From Clostridiales bacterium (GTDB taxonomy: Bacteria > Bacillota > Clostridia > Christensenellales > Aristaeellaceae), in assembly GCA_015056365.1 (NCBI GenBank), contig SVGM01000009.1, positions 62,001 through 126,000 of the forward strand: DNA of 64,000 nucleotides, read 5' to 3'. How positions within the stretch are numbered: the stretch's first letter is position 1; each line of letters opens with the position of its first letter. A model generated the notes under the pieces. It saw nothing but the letters and a program-made list of their open reading frames with translations. It searched no databases and was not told where the DNA came from. Positions 47,623-56,157 of this stretch are shown piece after piece. A program made the translations under genes and the position numbers.

Positions 47623-47652
47623 ATTGTAGCACGGCAGGAAGGAAAAAGTCAA
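47623..47652 (-). promoter_or_regulatory. Sigma-A-like promoter for the ABC-F leader
   Basis: Minus strand TTGACT (47652-47647), 18-nt spacer, TACAAT (47628-47623). Confidence 0.7.
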
Positions 47653-47659
47653 TCCTGCA

Positions 47660-48184
47660 TTACCATTCCACGCCAGGACGCGCCTCAAGCCCCTGATCGT
47701 AGGGGTGGCGGAGCTTGCGGATCTCGCTGAGATAGTCCGCCTGCTCCCTGAGGGACTGGGGCGCGGAATAGCCGGTGACCACCACCTCGCCCAGAGAAAG
47801 CCCTGTGCGGATCAGCTGCCACATGGTCTCCTCTTCCACAAGGCCAAGCTGTACCGCCATGGCCAACTCGTCAAAGATCATCAGCTGCGGCTTCTCGGCA
47901 TTGAGCCTGTCCAGCAGTTCCCCGGCACTTCGCCGGTGGGCGGCTTTGGCAGCCTCCAGCTCCTCCGGGGACAGCTGCCAGGTGAAACCCTCCAGCTTTG
48001 CCCCATCAAAAACGTAGGCATTGCCAAAAGTCCTGAGGGCATTCAGCTCGCCGGATTGACCATCCTTGACAAACTGCGCGACCAGCACCCGCTGGCCGTG
48101 ACCCAGTCCGCGCAGCGCCAACCCCATGGCGGCAGTGGTTTTTCCCTTGCCATCCCCGGTATAGAGATGCAGCTTATGTTCCAT
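47660..48184 (-). CDS. cobO: Cob(I)yrinic acid a,c-diamide adenosyltransferase (CobA/CobO type)
   Basis: LHLYTGDGKGKTTAAMGLALRGLGHGQRVLVAQFVKDG; PQLMIFDELAMAVQLGLV. Confidence 0.93.
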   Translation of the reverse strand: MEHKLHLYTGDGKGKTTAAMGLALRGLGHGQRVLVAQFVKDGQSGELNALRTFGNAYVFDGAKLEGFTWQLSPEELEAAKAAHRRSAGELLDRLNAEKPQLMIFDELAMAVQLGLVEEETMWQLIRTGLSLGEVVVTGYSAPQSLREQADYLSEIRKLRHPYDQGLEARPGVEW

Positions 48185-48267
48185 GCTGTCTCCTCCTTTG
48201 TTGCGGCATGGTTATGCTTATTCGGGATGCAGGATCTCGTTCCCTGCCAAGGACGGTTGTTTTCGGC

Positions 48268-48296
48268 TTGTGCATTTCCATCCGCTCTGCTATACT
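48268..48296 (+). promoter_or_regulatory. Sigma-A-like promoter upstream of cobalamin riboswitch
   Basis: TTGTGC (48268-48273), 17 nt, TATACT (48291-48296). Confidence 0.6.
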
Positions 48297-48301
48297 CAAT
48301 A

Positions 48302-48595
48302 ACGGAACCTAACCAGAACAGCATCTGCAAAGCGCGGCCATGCCGCAGGAACAGGGGTGAGAGTCCCCGACAGTGACGCTGCTGTGTAGAGCGATGTCCG
48401 ACCCCCGCGCGAAAGCGCAGCCATTGGGCTTCGGCCTGAGAAGGCGGGCAAGGGCGCCTGAGCTCCAAGTCAGAATACGGCTTTGCAGATGGGCACAGAA
48501 TACGCCTTCGATCCAAGGGCGGTGTTGCCGTGTGCAGCGCCTTTTTGGCATGCACAGGTACGCCGTACGGCCTTTCGCTGTGCGGCGTTTGTGCG
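48302..48595 (+). promoter_or_regulatory. Cobalamin riboswitch and expression platform
   Basis: GGAACAGGGGTGAGAGTCCCCGACAG..., GCAGCCATTGGG..CTGAGAAGGCGGGCAAGGGCGCCTGAGCTCCAAGTCAGAATACGG; terminator-like ACGCCG...CGGCGTTTGT. Confidence 0.88.
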
Positions 48596-48641
48596 TTTCC
48601 GGCCAGTTTTCCAAGAAAACATCGAAAGGTAGGAATCCGCA

Positions 48642-49568
48642 ATGAAATGGTTCATCAAATGTTTCTGTCTTCTCATGACAATGGTGCTGCTGTGCAGCGC
48701 CGCGCTGGCAGCTCCCCCTGCCGCAGACCGTGCAGGCAACCCCATCCAGGTGCCTGCACAGGTCAACCGCATCGTATCCCTCGCCCCTGCCACTACGCAG
48801 ATCCTGGATGCCCTGGGGTTGCTGGACAAGGTGGTGGGCGTGGATACCCAGACTCCGCTGTATGTGGCGGGCGTGGAGCATCTGCCCCAGTTTGACCTGA
48901 TGTCCCCCGACATTGAGGCGATTGCAGCGCTGGAACCCGACATTCTCTTTGCCTCCGGCATGAGCTACCTGGACGGCAACCCCTTCCAGCTTTTGATGGA
49001 TATGGGCGTTTGTGTAGTGGATATCCCCTCTGCAGACAGCATCGCCGGCATCTGCGACGATATCCTCTTCACCGCCGGCTGCCTTGGCATGGACGCCCAG
49101 GGGCAGGCCATCGTGGACGACATGCTGGCGAAGATTGACGCGCTGGCTGCCATCGGTGGCTCCATCGAAACCAAAAAGACCGTGCTGTTCGAGATCGGCG
49201 CGCTGCCCTACATCTACAGCTTCGGGCAGGGTACCTTCCTTCATGAGATGCTCACGCTGCTGGGCGCGGAAAACGTGCTGGGCGGGCAAAGCGGCTGGCT
49301 TGCCGTTAGTGAAGAGCACGCCGTAGCCGCCAATCCTGACGTGATCCTGACCAATGTCAACTACATCGAGGATTCCGTGGGCGAGATCCTGGCACGGCCC
49401 GGCTGGGAAAACGTCACCGCCATCAGCACCGGCAACGTCTTCTACATCGACAACGGCGCCAGCTCCCTGCCCAGCCATCACATCGTGGACGCCATGATCC
49501 AGATGGCTGTCGCCCTCTACCCCGACGCCTTCGCGGACGATGCAGCTTTACCTGCCGACGCGACCTGA
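48642..49568 (+). CDS. ABC transporter substrate-binding protein (BtuF-like, probable corrinoid uptake)
   Basis: Signal peptide; VNRIVSLAPATTQILDALGLLDKVVGVDTQT; downstream of cobalamin riboswitch. Confidence 0.9.
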   Translation: MKWFIKCFCLLMTMVLLCSAALAAPPAADRAGNPIQVPAQVNRIVSLAPATTQILDALGLLDKVVGVDTQTPLYVAGVEHLPQFDLMSPDIEAIAALEPDILFASGMSYLDGNPFQLLMDMGVCVVDIPSADSIAGICDDILFTAGCLGMDAQGQAIVDDMLAKIDALAAIGGSIETKKTVLFEIGALPYIYSFGQGTFLHEMLTLLGAENVLGGQSGWLAVSEEHAVAANPDVILTNVNYIEDSVGEILARPGWENVTAISTGNVFYIDNGASSLPSHHIVDAMIQMAVALYPDAFADDAALPADAT

Positions 49569-49576
49569 TATCACCC

Positions 49577-50602
49577 ATGAAAAACAAAGTCAAGTTTCTT
49601 CTGTTCCTTGCGTCCGCGCTTGCCGCGCTGGCGCTAGGCGTGTGCATCGGCAGCAGCCGTATTCCATTGGGTACGGTGCTGTCGGTGCTGAGCCACAAGC
49701 TCTTTGGTACAGCCCTGCCTGAAAGCGTCACCGGCGTAACGGCTTCCATTGTGTGGAGCATCCGCTTCCCCCGCGCCGTGATGGCCTTTCTCATCGGCGC
49801 GGCGCTGTCCGCCAGCGGCACGGTGATGCAGTCCGTACTGCGCAACCCGTTGGCCTCCTCCTACACCCTGGGCGTTTCCTCCGGAGCGTCCCTGCTGGCT
49901 GCGGTGGTGCTGGTCACCGGGTTCTCCCTGCCGGTCATCGGTTCCTATACACTGCCCTTCCTTGGCTTCATCGGCGGTCTGGGTACGGTGTTCCTCGCCA
50001 TGGCGCTGAGTATGCGCTTTGACCGGGGCATGGAAAACCACACCATCATTCTGGTGGGCATGGTGCTATCCCTGTTCGTCAATGCTCTGCTCACGCTGGT
50101 GACCGCCCTGTCCTCGGAACGGCTGAGCCAGCTGATCTTCTGGCAGATGGGCAGTTTTTCCGGCGAAACGTGGCAGAACTGCGGGCTGGTGCTGACGGTA
50201 CTTGCCTTGGGGCTGTGCATCCTGCAGCGGTATGCCCGTGAGATGGATCTGATGACCTTCGGCGAGGAACAGGCGCTGTCCGCTGGTGTGGAGATGCGAC
50301 GGGTCAAGCTGATTCTGATCGCCCTCTCCGCGCTGCTCACCGGCACCGCGGTCTCCCTTGTGGGCGTGATCGGCTTCGTTGACCTGATCGCCCCCCACAT
50401 CATCCGCCGGCTGTTCGGTTCCAATCACCGGCTGGTAACGCCCATGGCTGCGCTGTTCGGCGGCACGTTCATGGTGCTTGCGGACCTGCTGGCCCGCACG
50501 ATCCTCTCGCCATTGGAGCTACCCGTGGGCGCTGTGACCGCGCTGATCGGCGCGCCCTTCTTTGCCTGGGTTTACTTCCACAGAAAGCGGGGTGCTGCCT
50601 GA
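49577..50602 (+). CDS. FecCD/BtuC-type ABC permease
   Basis: IRFPRAVMAFLIGAALSASGTVMQSVLRNPLASSYTLGVSSGASL; GVIGFVDLIAPHIIRRLFG. Confidence 0.95.
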   Translation: MKNKVKFLLFLASALAALALGVCIGSSRIPLGTVLSVLSHKLFGTALPESVTGVTASIVWSIRFPRAVMAFLIGAALSASGTVMQSVLRNPLASSYTLGVSSGASLLAAVVLVTGFSLPVIGSYTLPFLGFIGGLGTVFLAMALSMRFDRGMENHTIILVGMVLSLFVNALLTLVTALSSERLSQLIFWQMGSFSGETWQNCGLVLTVLALGLCILQRYAREMDLMTFGEEQALSAGVEMRRVKLILIALSALLTGTAVSLVGVIGFVDLIAPHIIRRLFGSNHRLVTPMAALFGGTFMVLADLLARTILSPLELPVGAVTALIGAPFFAWVYFHRKRGAA

Positions 50603-51369
50603 TGCTGAGCCTTCACAACATTTGCGCGGGCTATGGAAGCACCCGGGTGCTCCACGGCATCACCTTCGATTTCCTTCCCGGACAGAATTACTGCATCCTG
50701 GGCCCCAATGGCTGCGGCAAAACCACGCTGATCCGCGCCATGGCAGGACTGATCCCTTCCGAGGGAGAGATCATTCTCCATGGGCAGAGCATCCGCCAGA
50801 TGAAGCGCCGCCAGCTGGCAGCCAGCATGGCGGTGATGAGTCAGGCCACCCAGATCTACTTCCCCTATACCGTCTACGATACCGTTATGCTGGGCCGCTA
50901 TCAGCACATGAGCCGTCGCCTGTTTTCCGCGCCTGATGCGCAGGATCGGCAAAAAGTGGAGGAATGCCTGGAGCAAGTTCGGCTGAGCGATCTTCGTCAC
51001 AAGCCCATCGATCAGCTGTCCGGCGGCCAACGGCAGCGGGTGTTCCTGGCGCAGGCGCTGGCCCAGGATCCGGAGATCATCCTGCTGGACGAGCCCACCA
51101 ACCACTTGGATCTGCGCCACCAGATCGAACTGATCGACTACCTGCGCCGCTGGTCCTCCGACGGTCAGCACACGGTGATCGGTGTACTGCACGACGTGAA
51201 TCTGGCCCTACAGCTCACCGACCATGTGCTGTTTATGAAGGACGGACAGATCGTCCGTCACGGCCTTTTCCACGAAACAGCGGACGCCGCCTTCCTACGC
51301 CAGTTGTACGACGCGGACATCGCGGGATTTATGCAAACATCCTTTGACAGATGGAGGAACATCAAATGA
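50602..51369 (+). CDS. FecE/BtuD-type ABC ATPase
   Basis: LGPNGCGKTTLIRAMAGL; QLSGGQRQRVFLAQALAQDPEIILLDEPTNHLD. Confidence 0.96.
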   Translation: MLSLHNICAGYGSTRVLHGITFDFLPGQNYCILGPNGCGKTTLIRAMAGLIPSEGEIILHGQSIRQMKRRQLAASMAVMSQATQIYFPYTVYDTVMLGRYQHMSRRLFSAPDAQDRQKVEECLEQVRLSDLRHKPIDQLSGGQRQRVFLAQALAQDPEIILLDEPTNHLDLRHQIELIDYLRRWSSDGQHTVIGVLHDVNLALQLTDHVLFMKDGQIVRHGLFHETADAAFLRQLYDADIAGFMQTSFDRWRNIK

Positions 51370-51881
51370 AGCCCTATCGAAGCCCATACGAAGCCTATCC
51401 CTTCCTTTCCGATCCCGGAGAGGATCAGCGCTGCGATTTTGAGATTATGACAGACCGCATTGCCAGCGCTGCCGGCCTGCTGGCGTCCCTGTGCCCTGAG
51501 CGACGGGAAGAACTTCTGCGCATTGACGAGCTGGTGTACCACGCCAACCCCACCCTGCGCACCTTCCTGAGCATCACAGAGGACGAAGTGACCTGGCTGA
51601 AAGAGCTTGTGGACACCCTGGCCAAGGAAACCGCCGGGCTGTGTCATGTGTTTGTACTGCCCGCCGGAACGCCCCGCGCCTGTGCAGCGCACCTGCTGCG
51701 CACGGAAACCAAACAGCTGGTACGCCTGATTTACCGCCACATGGAGCAGTCCTCTGAGGTGCCGCCGCTGCTGATCGACTTTGCCAATCTGCTCTCCGGC
51801 TACTTCTTCCATCTGGCCCTTTGGCTGAATCATCAGGACGGTTTTGAAGAGATCCCCTTCGTCAGCCGCAACTACCGCTGA
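51366..51881 (+). CDS. Degenerate PduO-like (ATP:cob(I)alamin adenosyltransferase-fold) protein
   Basis: ITEDEVTWLKELVDTLAKETAGLCHVFVLPAGTPRACAAHLLRTETKQLVRLIYRH...LLSGYFFHLALWLN resembles the PduO C-terminal half; the N-terminal TKTGDxGxT ATP loop is absent; start overlaps the ATPase stop. Confidence 0.6.
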   Translation: MKPYRSPYEAYPFLSDPGEDQRCDFEIMTDRIASAAGLLASLCPERREELLRIDELVYHANPTLRTFLSITEDEVTWLKELVDTLAKETAGLCHVFVLPAGTPRACAAHLLRTETKQLVRLIYRHMEQSSEVPPLLIDFANLLSGYFFHLALWLNHQDGFEEIPFVSRNYR

Positions 51882-51890
51882 CCCACGCGC

Positions 51891-51932
51891 CAAAACAGCC
51901 CTCGAAACCCGCAGGTCTCAAGGGCTGTTTTG
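51891..51932. terminator. Bidirectional terminator
   Basis: CAAAACAGCCCT...AGGGCTGTTTTG. Confidence 0.85.
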
Positions 51933-51948
51933 TTTTGTCTTTCATTGC

Positions 51949-52866
51949 TCATCCGGCCTTTTGCACGCCCCAGATGCCCACCACGATAATCACCGAGGCA
52001 AGCAGCGATACCACCCCGAAGGGCTCGCCCAGGAAAACCACGCCTGCAAAAAGGGAGATTACCGTGGTCAGGTTGCAAAACACCGTGGCTTTGGCCACAG
52101 GCAGCTCCGTATTGGCATAGTTGAGCATCAAAAACGCCACGATGGAGGACAGGCAGGACAGATAAACGATCGATCCAATAAACGCAGGGCTGCCCAGAGG
52201 CGCCGTCAGCTGCTGCCACTGGCCGCCGCACTTGGCCGCCGCCATCACGGTAAACACCACCGCGCCTACCAGCATCATCACATACGTGCGTTCCAGCGCC
52301 GAGAAACGATCCGAGATCTTGCGGCTCAAAAGGTTAAACACCACCGCCGACAGCACCGCCCCCAGCAGCAGAATCACGCCCAGCGGCTGCACCTCGCCCT
52401 GCGCGCTTTGCTGCAGCGTCATCAGCACCACGCCAGCGATGGACATGAGCGCATACAACACCTGCGCCAGCCTTGGGATCTCCCGGAGAAACAGTGCGCC
52501 GAAAGCCAGCGCGGCAATCGGGATCAGGGCAATGATCACGCCGGAAAAGGTGGCGTTGGTCAGGTTGATACCGTAGCTCTCGCACAGGAAATACACCACC
52601 GGCTGAAACGCCCCCAGCGCCAGCAGCGGCGCGATTTCCCGAATCTTCAGCCGAAAGCGGAGCCAGCCTTCCTGACGGGTGTGCGCCGCCCACCAGGCGA
52701 CGCCGTTGATGAGCACAAAGGCCGTCGCAAACCGGTACATCAGCATCACAAACGGATGCGCCACCGTAAGCGCGATCCTGGAAAACAAAAAGCTGAAGCC
52801 GAAGATCCCGTTGCCAATGGCCGCTGCGGCAATCCCCAGGCGCGTCTTCTTTTGCATAAGGATCAT
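51949..52866 (-). CDS. EamA/DMT family transporter
   Basis: Two EamA repeats: GNGIFGFSFLFSRIALTVAHPFVMLMYRF; SSIVAFLMLNYANTELPVAKATVFCNLTTVISLFAGVVFLGEPFG. Confidence 0.93.
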   Translation of the reverse strand: MILMQKKTRLGIAAAAIGNGIFGFSFLFSRIALTVAHPFVMLMYRFATAFVLINGVAWWAAHTRQEGWLRFRLKIREIAPLLALGAFQPVVYFLCESYGINLTNATFSGVIIALIPIAALAFGALFLREIPRLAQVLYALMSIAGVVLMTLQQSAQGEVQPLGVILLLGAVLSAVVFNLLSRKISDRFSALERTYVMMLVGAVVFTVMAAAKCGGQWQQLTAPLGSPAFIGSIVYLSCLSSIVAFLMLNYANTELPVAKATVFCNLTTVISLFAGVVFLGEPFGVVSLLASVIIVVGIWGVQKAG

Positions 52867-52897
52867 CTGTCCTTTCCCCGTTGATGGTCAAGTGCCA

Positions 52898-52933
52898 ACA
52901 GGCCCGGCCAGCCATGGACTGACAGGGCCTGTT
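52898..52933. terminator. Terminator-like hairpin
   Basis: AACAGGCCC...GGGCCTGTT. Confidence 0.65.
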
Positions 52934-52940
52934 CTTCTCC

Positions 52941-53513
52941 TCACATCTCCTGTTTTTCTTCCTGCTTGCTAAAATGTGCCTTCAGCCAGCGGATCCGCTC
53001 GCTCCATACCGCCTTGCAGTCTCTGGGGAACAGGTAGCTCAGCACCAGTGCCACCAGCACACCCACCGCCGTATCAAAAATGCGGTTGAGAGCATAGGAA
53101 ACATAGCTTTCCACCGGCGTATTGAACAGCAGGATGCACAGCACCACGCCGCCGGGCTGCACCCCGCCGATCCAGAACACCTGGCAAAGCATTACCAGCA
53201 GTACCACGCCCACAAAGGTCAGCAGCACCAGCAGCAGCGTATGGTGGCCATCCGGCACAAACCCCAGATAGATCCGAAACAGCAGCATACCCAGCAAGCC
53301 GCCCACAATGGTACCGTAGAGACGGTTGCCGCCTCCATTCCGGTAGCCGTCCTCCACGTCCGTCCCCATGCCGAAGATCGCGCCGATACAGGCAAAGGCA
53401 GGGCTGCGATCCAGGAAATAGTAAATCAGAGCGCAGATGGCCGCAGCCAGCGCCGTTTTAATGGTACGCATGCCCGGTTTGTGGGGCTTGTGCAGGTTAT
53501 GTCCGATATGCAT
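52941..53513 (-). CDS. FUSC-like / aromatic acid exporter family membrane protein
   Basis: MRTIKTALAAAICALIYYFLDRSPAFACIGAIFGMGTDVEDGYRNGGGNRLYGTIVGGLLG; SD GGGAGG. Confidence 0.85.
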   Translation of the reverse strand: MHIGHNLHKPHKPGMRTIKTALAAAICALIYYFLDRSPAFACIGAIFGMGTDVEDGYRNGGGNRLYGTIVGGLLGMLLFRIYLGFVPDGHHTLLLVLLTFVGVVLLVMLCQVFWIGGVQPGGVVLCILLFNTPVESYVSYALNRIFDTAVGVLVALVLSYLFPRDCKAVWSERIRWLKAHFSKQEEKQEM

Positions 53514-53795
53514 TGAGGTCAGCCTCCCGTGATGAATGGTGGTAGGCGGGCGGGACGTCCGTCGGATTGGAAAACGCAACTGTGAAAATATAGCATAATC
53601 ATCAAGGCTTCGCAACCGATTTTTGAGAAAAACAGTGCCGGTTTTGGATTTTATGTTCTTGCCATTGATATGGCGTTCCTCCCGCGTCATCGCATCAAAA
53701 ACGCCGTCTGCTCCGCGCAATCAGGAGCGGACGGCTATGTTTTTTGACATTCAGCTTATCGCGTCTTCAACCATTCTGAAATGTCAGATAGCAGA

Positions 53796-54008
53796 TCACT
53801 CCTTGTTTTCCTCGGGGAAAACGCTCAGTATGGGCGCAACGTCCAAACCCTTCTGGCAGTCCAGATAGTTCTTGTTGATCTTGCACACCAGACCGCTCAG
53901 GGCGATGACGCCGATCAGGTTGGGGATCATCATCAGACCGTTGAAGGTGTCGGAGATGTCCCAGGCCAGGGAGGAGGCCAGCAGCGCGCCGAAGAGAACC
54001 ATCACTAG
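53796..54008 (-). pseudogene. C-terminal remnant of alanine/glycine:cation symporter (AGCS family)
   Basis: VLFGALLASSLAWDISDTFNGLMMIPNLIGVIALSGLVCKINKNYLD; no N-terminal transmembrane part. Confidence 0.75.
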
Positions 54009-54105
54009 GTGTCGGCTTTGCACCTTCGGCACTCATCAACATGAGATTCTCCGGAGTTCCCTCCGCCCACAGTCCTCTGACAAATCCTGCAGGCTTCGTA
54101 GAGAT
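54005..54105 (-). promoter_or_regulatory. Glycine riboswitch remnant (aptamer 5' part)
   Basis: Minus strand GGACTGTGGGCGGAGGGAACTCCGGAGAATCTCA..TGAGTGCCGAAGGTGCAAAGCCGACACC; promoter-like TTGACA-17-TAAAAA at 54140-54112. Confidence 0.7.
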
Positions 54106-54202
54106 GCGACTTTTTTACTGATTCTGTCGAAGACTGTCAAGGGATATGGCACCGATTTCTGTATATCCTTTGTATTTCGGATGCTATTGCAATGGAAAAG
54201 GA

Positions 54203-54232
54203 AAAACCCTGCAACACGAAGTTGCAGGGTTT
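54203..54232 (-). terminator. Terminator of tRNA-Arg transcript
   Basis: Minus strand AACCCTGCAAC-TTCGT-GTTGCAGGGTT-TTT. Confidence 0.85.
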
Positions 54233-54309
54233 TGGTGAGCCCGGCGGGATTCGAACCCACGACCTTTTGATTCGTAGTCAAACACTCTATCCAGCTGAGC
54301 TACGAGCCC
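54233..54309 (-). tRNA. tRNA-Arg (anticodon ACG), CCA encoded
   Basis: GGGCTCGTAGCTCAGCTGGATAGAGTGTTTGACTACGAATCAAAAGGTCGTGGGTTCGAATCCCGCCGGGCTCACCA; loop CT-ACG-AA. Confidence 0.96.
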
Positions 54310-54480
54310 ACATACTGCTTTGCTCAAGCAGCTTGATTATTATAGCACACCCTGCGAAAAATGCAAGGGGTTTGCCAAAGTTTTTTTCGAAAAGATCACC
54401 CTGCACCGGCCGCGGTCTGCCGTGCTTTGTTCATCCCTTGTTTTCTTTATTTTTTTGCATCTTGTACGCGCTTTCCTTGG

Positions 54481-54546
54481 TTGACAAACCCTGCGAGCCA
54501 TGCTATGATGTTTTCAGTTCATCGTGCTAAAGCGCTGAACTGAAAA
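54481..54546 (+). promoter_or_regulatory. Promoter plus 5' UTR stem-loop for the amino-acid ABC operon
   Basis: TTGACA (54481-54486), 17 nt, TATGAT (54504-54509); TTTTCAGTTCA/TGAACTGAAAA perfect 11-bp stem starting at the expected +1. Confidence 0.75.
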
Positions 54547-54566
54547 CAGACTGTTATGCGGAGGAA

Positions 54567-55355
54567 ATGAAAATGAAGAAATTGTTGGTCGTCCTGATGG
54601 CGTTGATGATGGCTTTTACCATGGTGACTGCGGTTGCTGAGGAAGCCAGTGATAAGCAGTACGTAATCGACAAGGGCGTGCTGGTTGTTGGTATCACCGA
54701 TTTCGCTCCCATGGATTACAAGGATGAAAACGGCGAATGGATCGGCTTCGACGCTGACCTGGCCCGTGCCTTTGCTGCCAAGCTGGGCGTCAATGTTGAA
54801 TTTGTGGAGATCGACTGGGACAACAAGATCCTGGAGCTGGACGGCAAGGCCGTTGACTGCATCTGGAATGGTATGACCCTCACCGACGCTGTGATGACCG
54901 CCATGGAGTGCTCCAACCCCTACATGAACAATGCTCAGGTCGTGGTCGTTCCCGCCGCTAAGGCTGACCAGTACCAGACCGTGGAAAGCCTTGCTGGCCT
55001 GGCCTTCGCCGCAGAAGCTGGCAGTGCCGGCGAAGCTGAGGTGACCGCTCTGGGCCTCAACTGCACCCCCGTGGCTACTCAGGCTGACGCGCTGATGGAA
55101 GTTGCCTCCGGCACCTCCGACGCCGCCGTTATCGACGCTCTCATGGCCGCTGCCATGATCGGCGAAGGCACCAACTACGCTGACCTGACCTACACCGTGA
55201 GCCTGAACAGCGAAGAGTACGGCGTTGGTTTCCGCAAGGGCTCCGATCTGGCTGCCGAGCTCAATGCTTTCCTGGTGGAAGCTGCTGCCGACGGTTCCCT
55301 GCAGGCCATCGCTGAAGCCTACCTGGTGCAGGCTGCCCTGATCAATCAGCAGTAA
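54567..55355 (+). CDS. Amino-acid ABC transporter substrate-binding protein (family 3)
   Basis: Signal peptide; GVLVVGITDFAPMDYKDENGEWIGFDADLARAFAAKLGV. Confidence 0.95.
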   Translation: MKMKKLLVVLMALMMAFTMVTAVAEEASDKQYVIDKGVLVVGITDFAPMDYKDENGEWIGFDADLARAFAAKLGVNVEFVEIDWDNKILELDGKAVDCIWNGMTLTDAVMTAMECSNPYMNNAQVVVVPAAKADQYQTVESLAGLAFAAEAGSAGEAEVTALGLNCTPVATQADALMEVASGTSDAAVIDALMAAAMIGEGTNYADLTYTVSLNSEEYGVGFRKGSDLAAELNAFLVEAAADGSLQAIAEAYLVQAALINQQ

Positions 55356-55445
55356 ACCTGTTTGCAACGTATCATTGGGGAAATCGCCAGCCGGCGATTT
55401 CCCCGTTTCCGCTTATAAGCTTTTTCCGAGAAAGTTGGATCGACT

Positions 55446-56144
55446 ATGCAGCAACTATTCGAACAGATCACCCAGCAGATGCCCATTGTCTTCCGCTCCC
55501 TGAACCAGGGCTTTCTGCAGACGCTGCGTCTGTTTTTTGTGACCCTTCTGGGCGCTCTGCCTCTTGGTCTGGTGATCTCCTTTGGCTCCATGAGCCGCTT
55601 TAAACCCCTGAAATGGCTCACCCGCATCTTTGTGGGTATCATCCGCGGTACCCCGCTGATGATCCAGCTGCTGATTTTCTTTTACTTCCCCGGCCTTGTG
55701 CTCAAAAACAACATCTGGGGCAGCGGCGAAGCCGGTCGCTTCACGGCGGCGTCCATTGCATTCATCATCAATTATGCCTGCTATTTTTCTGAAATCTACC
55801 GCGGCGGCATTCAGGGCATTCCTGTGGGTCAGGAAGAAGCCGGTCTGGTGCTTGGCATGAAGCCCGCGCAGATCTTCTTCAAAGTCAAGCTGCTGCAAAT
55901 GATTAAGCGTATCGTGCCGCCCATTTCCAACGAGATCATCACCCTTGTCAAGGATACCTCCCTGGCGCGCATCATCGCGCTGCAGGAGATCATCTGGGCC
56001 GGTCAGGCTTTTATGAAGGGCAGTCAGGGCATCTCCGGCGCCATCTGGCCGCTGTTCTTCACCGGCGTGTACTATCTGGTATGGAACGGCGTGCTTAGTT
56101 GGCTGCTGGGTAAGCTGGAGAAAAAGATGGACTATTTCAGGTAA
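55446..56144 (+). CDS. Amino-acid ABC transporter permease
   Basis: GFLQTLRLFFVTLLGALPLGLVISFG; EIYRGGIQGIPVGQEEAGLVLGM. Confidence 0.96.
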   Translation: MQQLFEQITQQMPIVFRSLNQGFLQTLRLFFVTLLGALPLGLVISFGSMSRFKPLKWLTRIFVGIIRGTPLMIQLLIFFYFPGLVLKNNIWGSGEAGRFTAASIAFIINYACYFSEIYRGGIQGIPVGQEEAGLVLGMKPAQIFFKVKLLQMIKRIVPPISNEIITLVKDTSLARIIALQEIIWAGQAFMKGSQGISGAIWPLFFTGVYYLVWNGVLSWLLGKLEKKMDYFR

Positions 56145-56157
56145 GGAGGTGGAGCAA

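Noticed and set aside
47470-47660. Alternative 16-aa uORF MIETELKRCANNPAAP in the ABC-F leader
   Set aside because: No SD upstream of its ATG, unlike the MRK mini-ORF.
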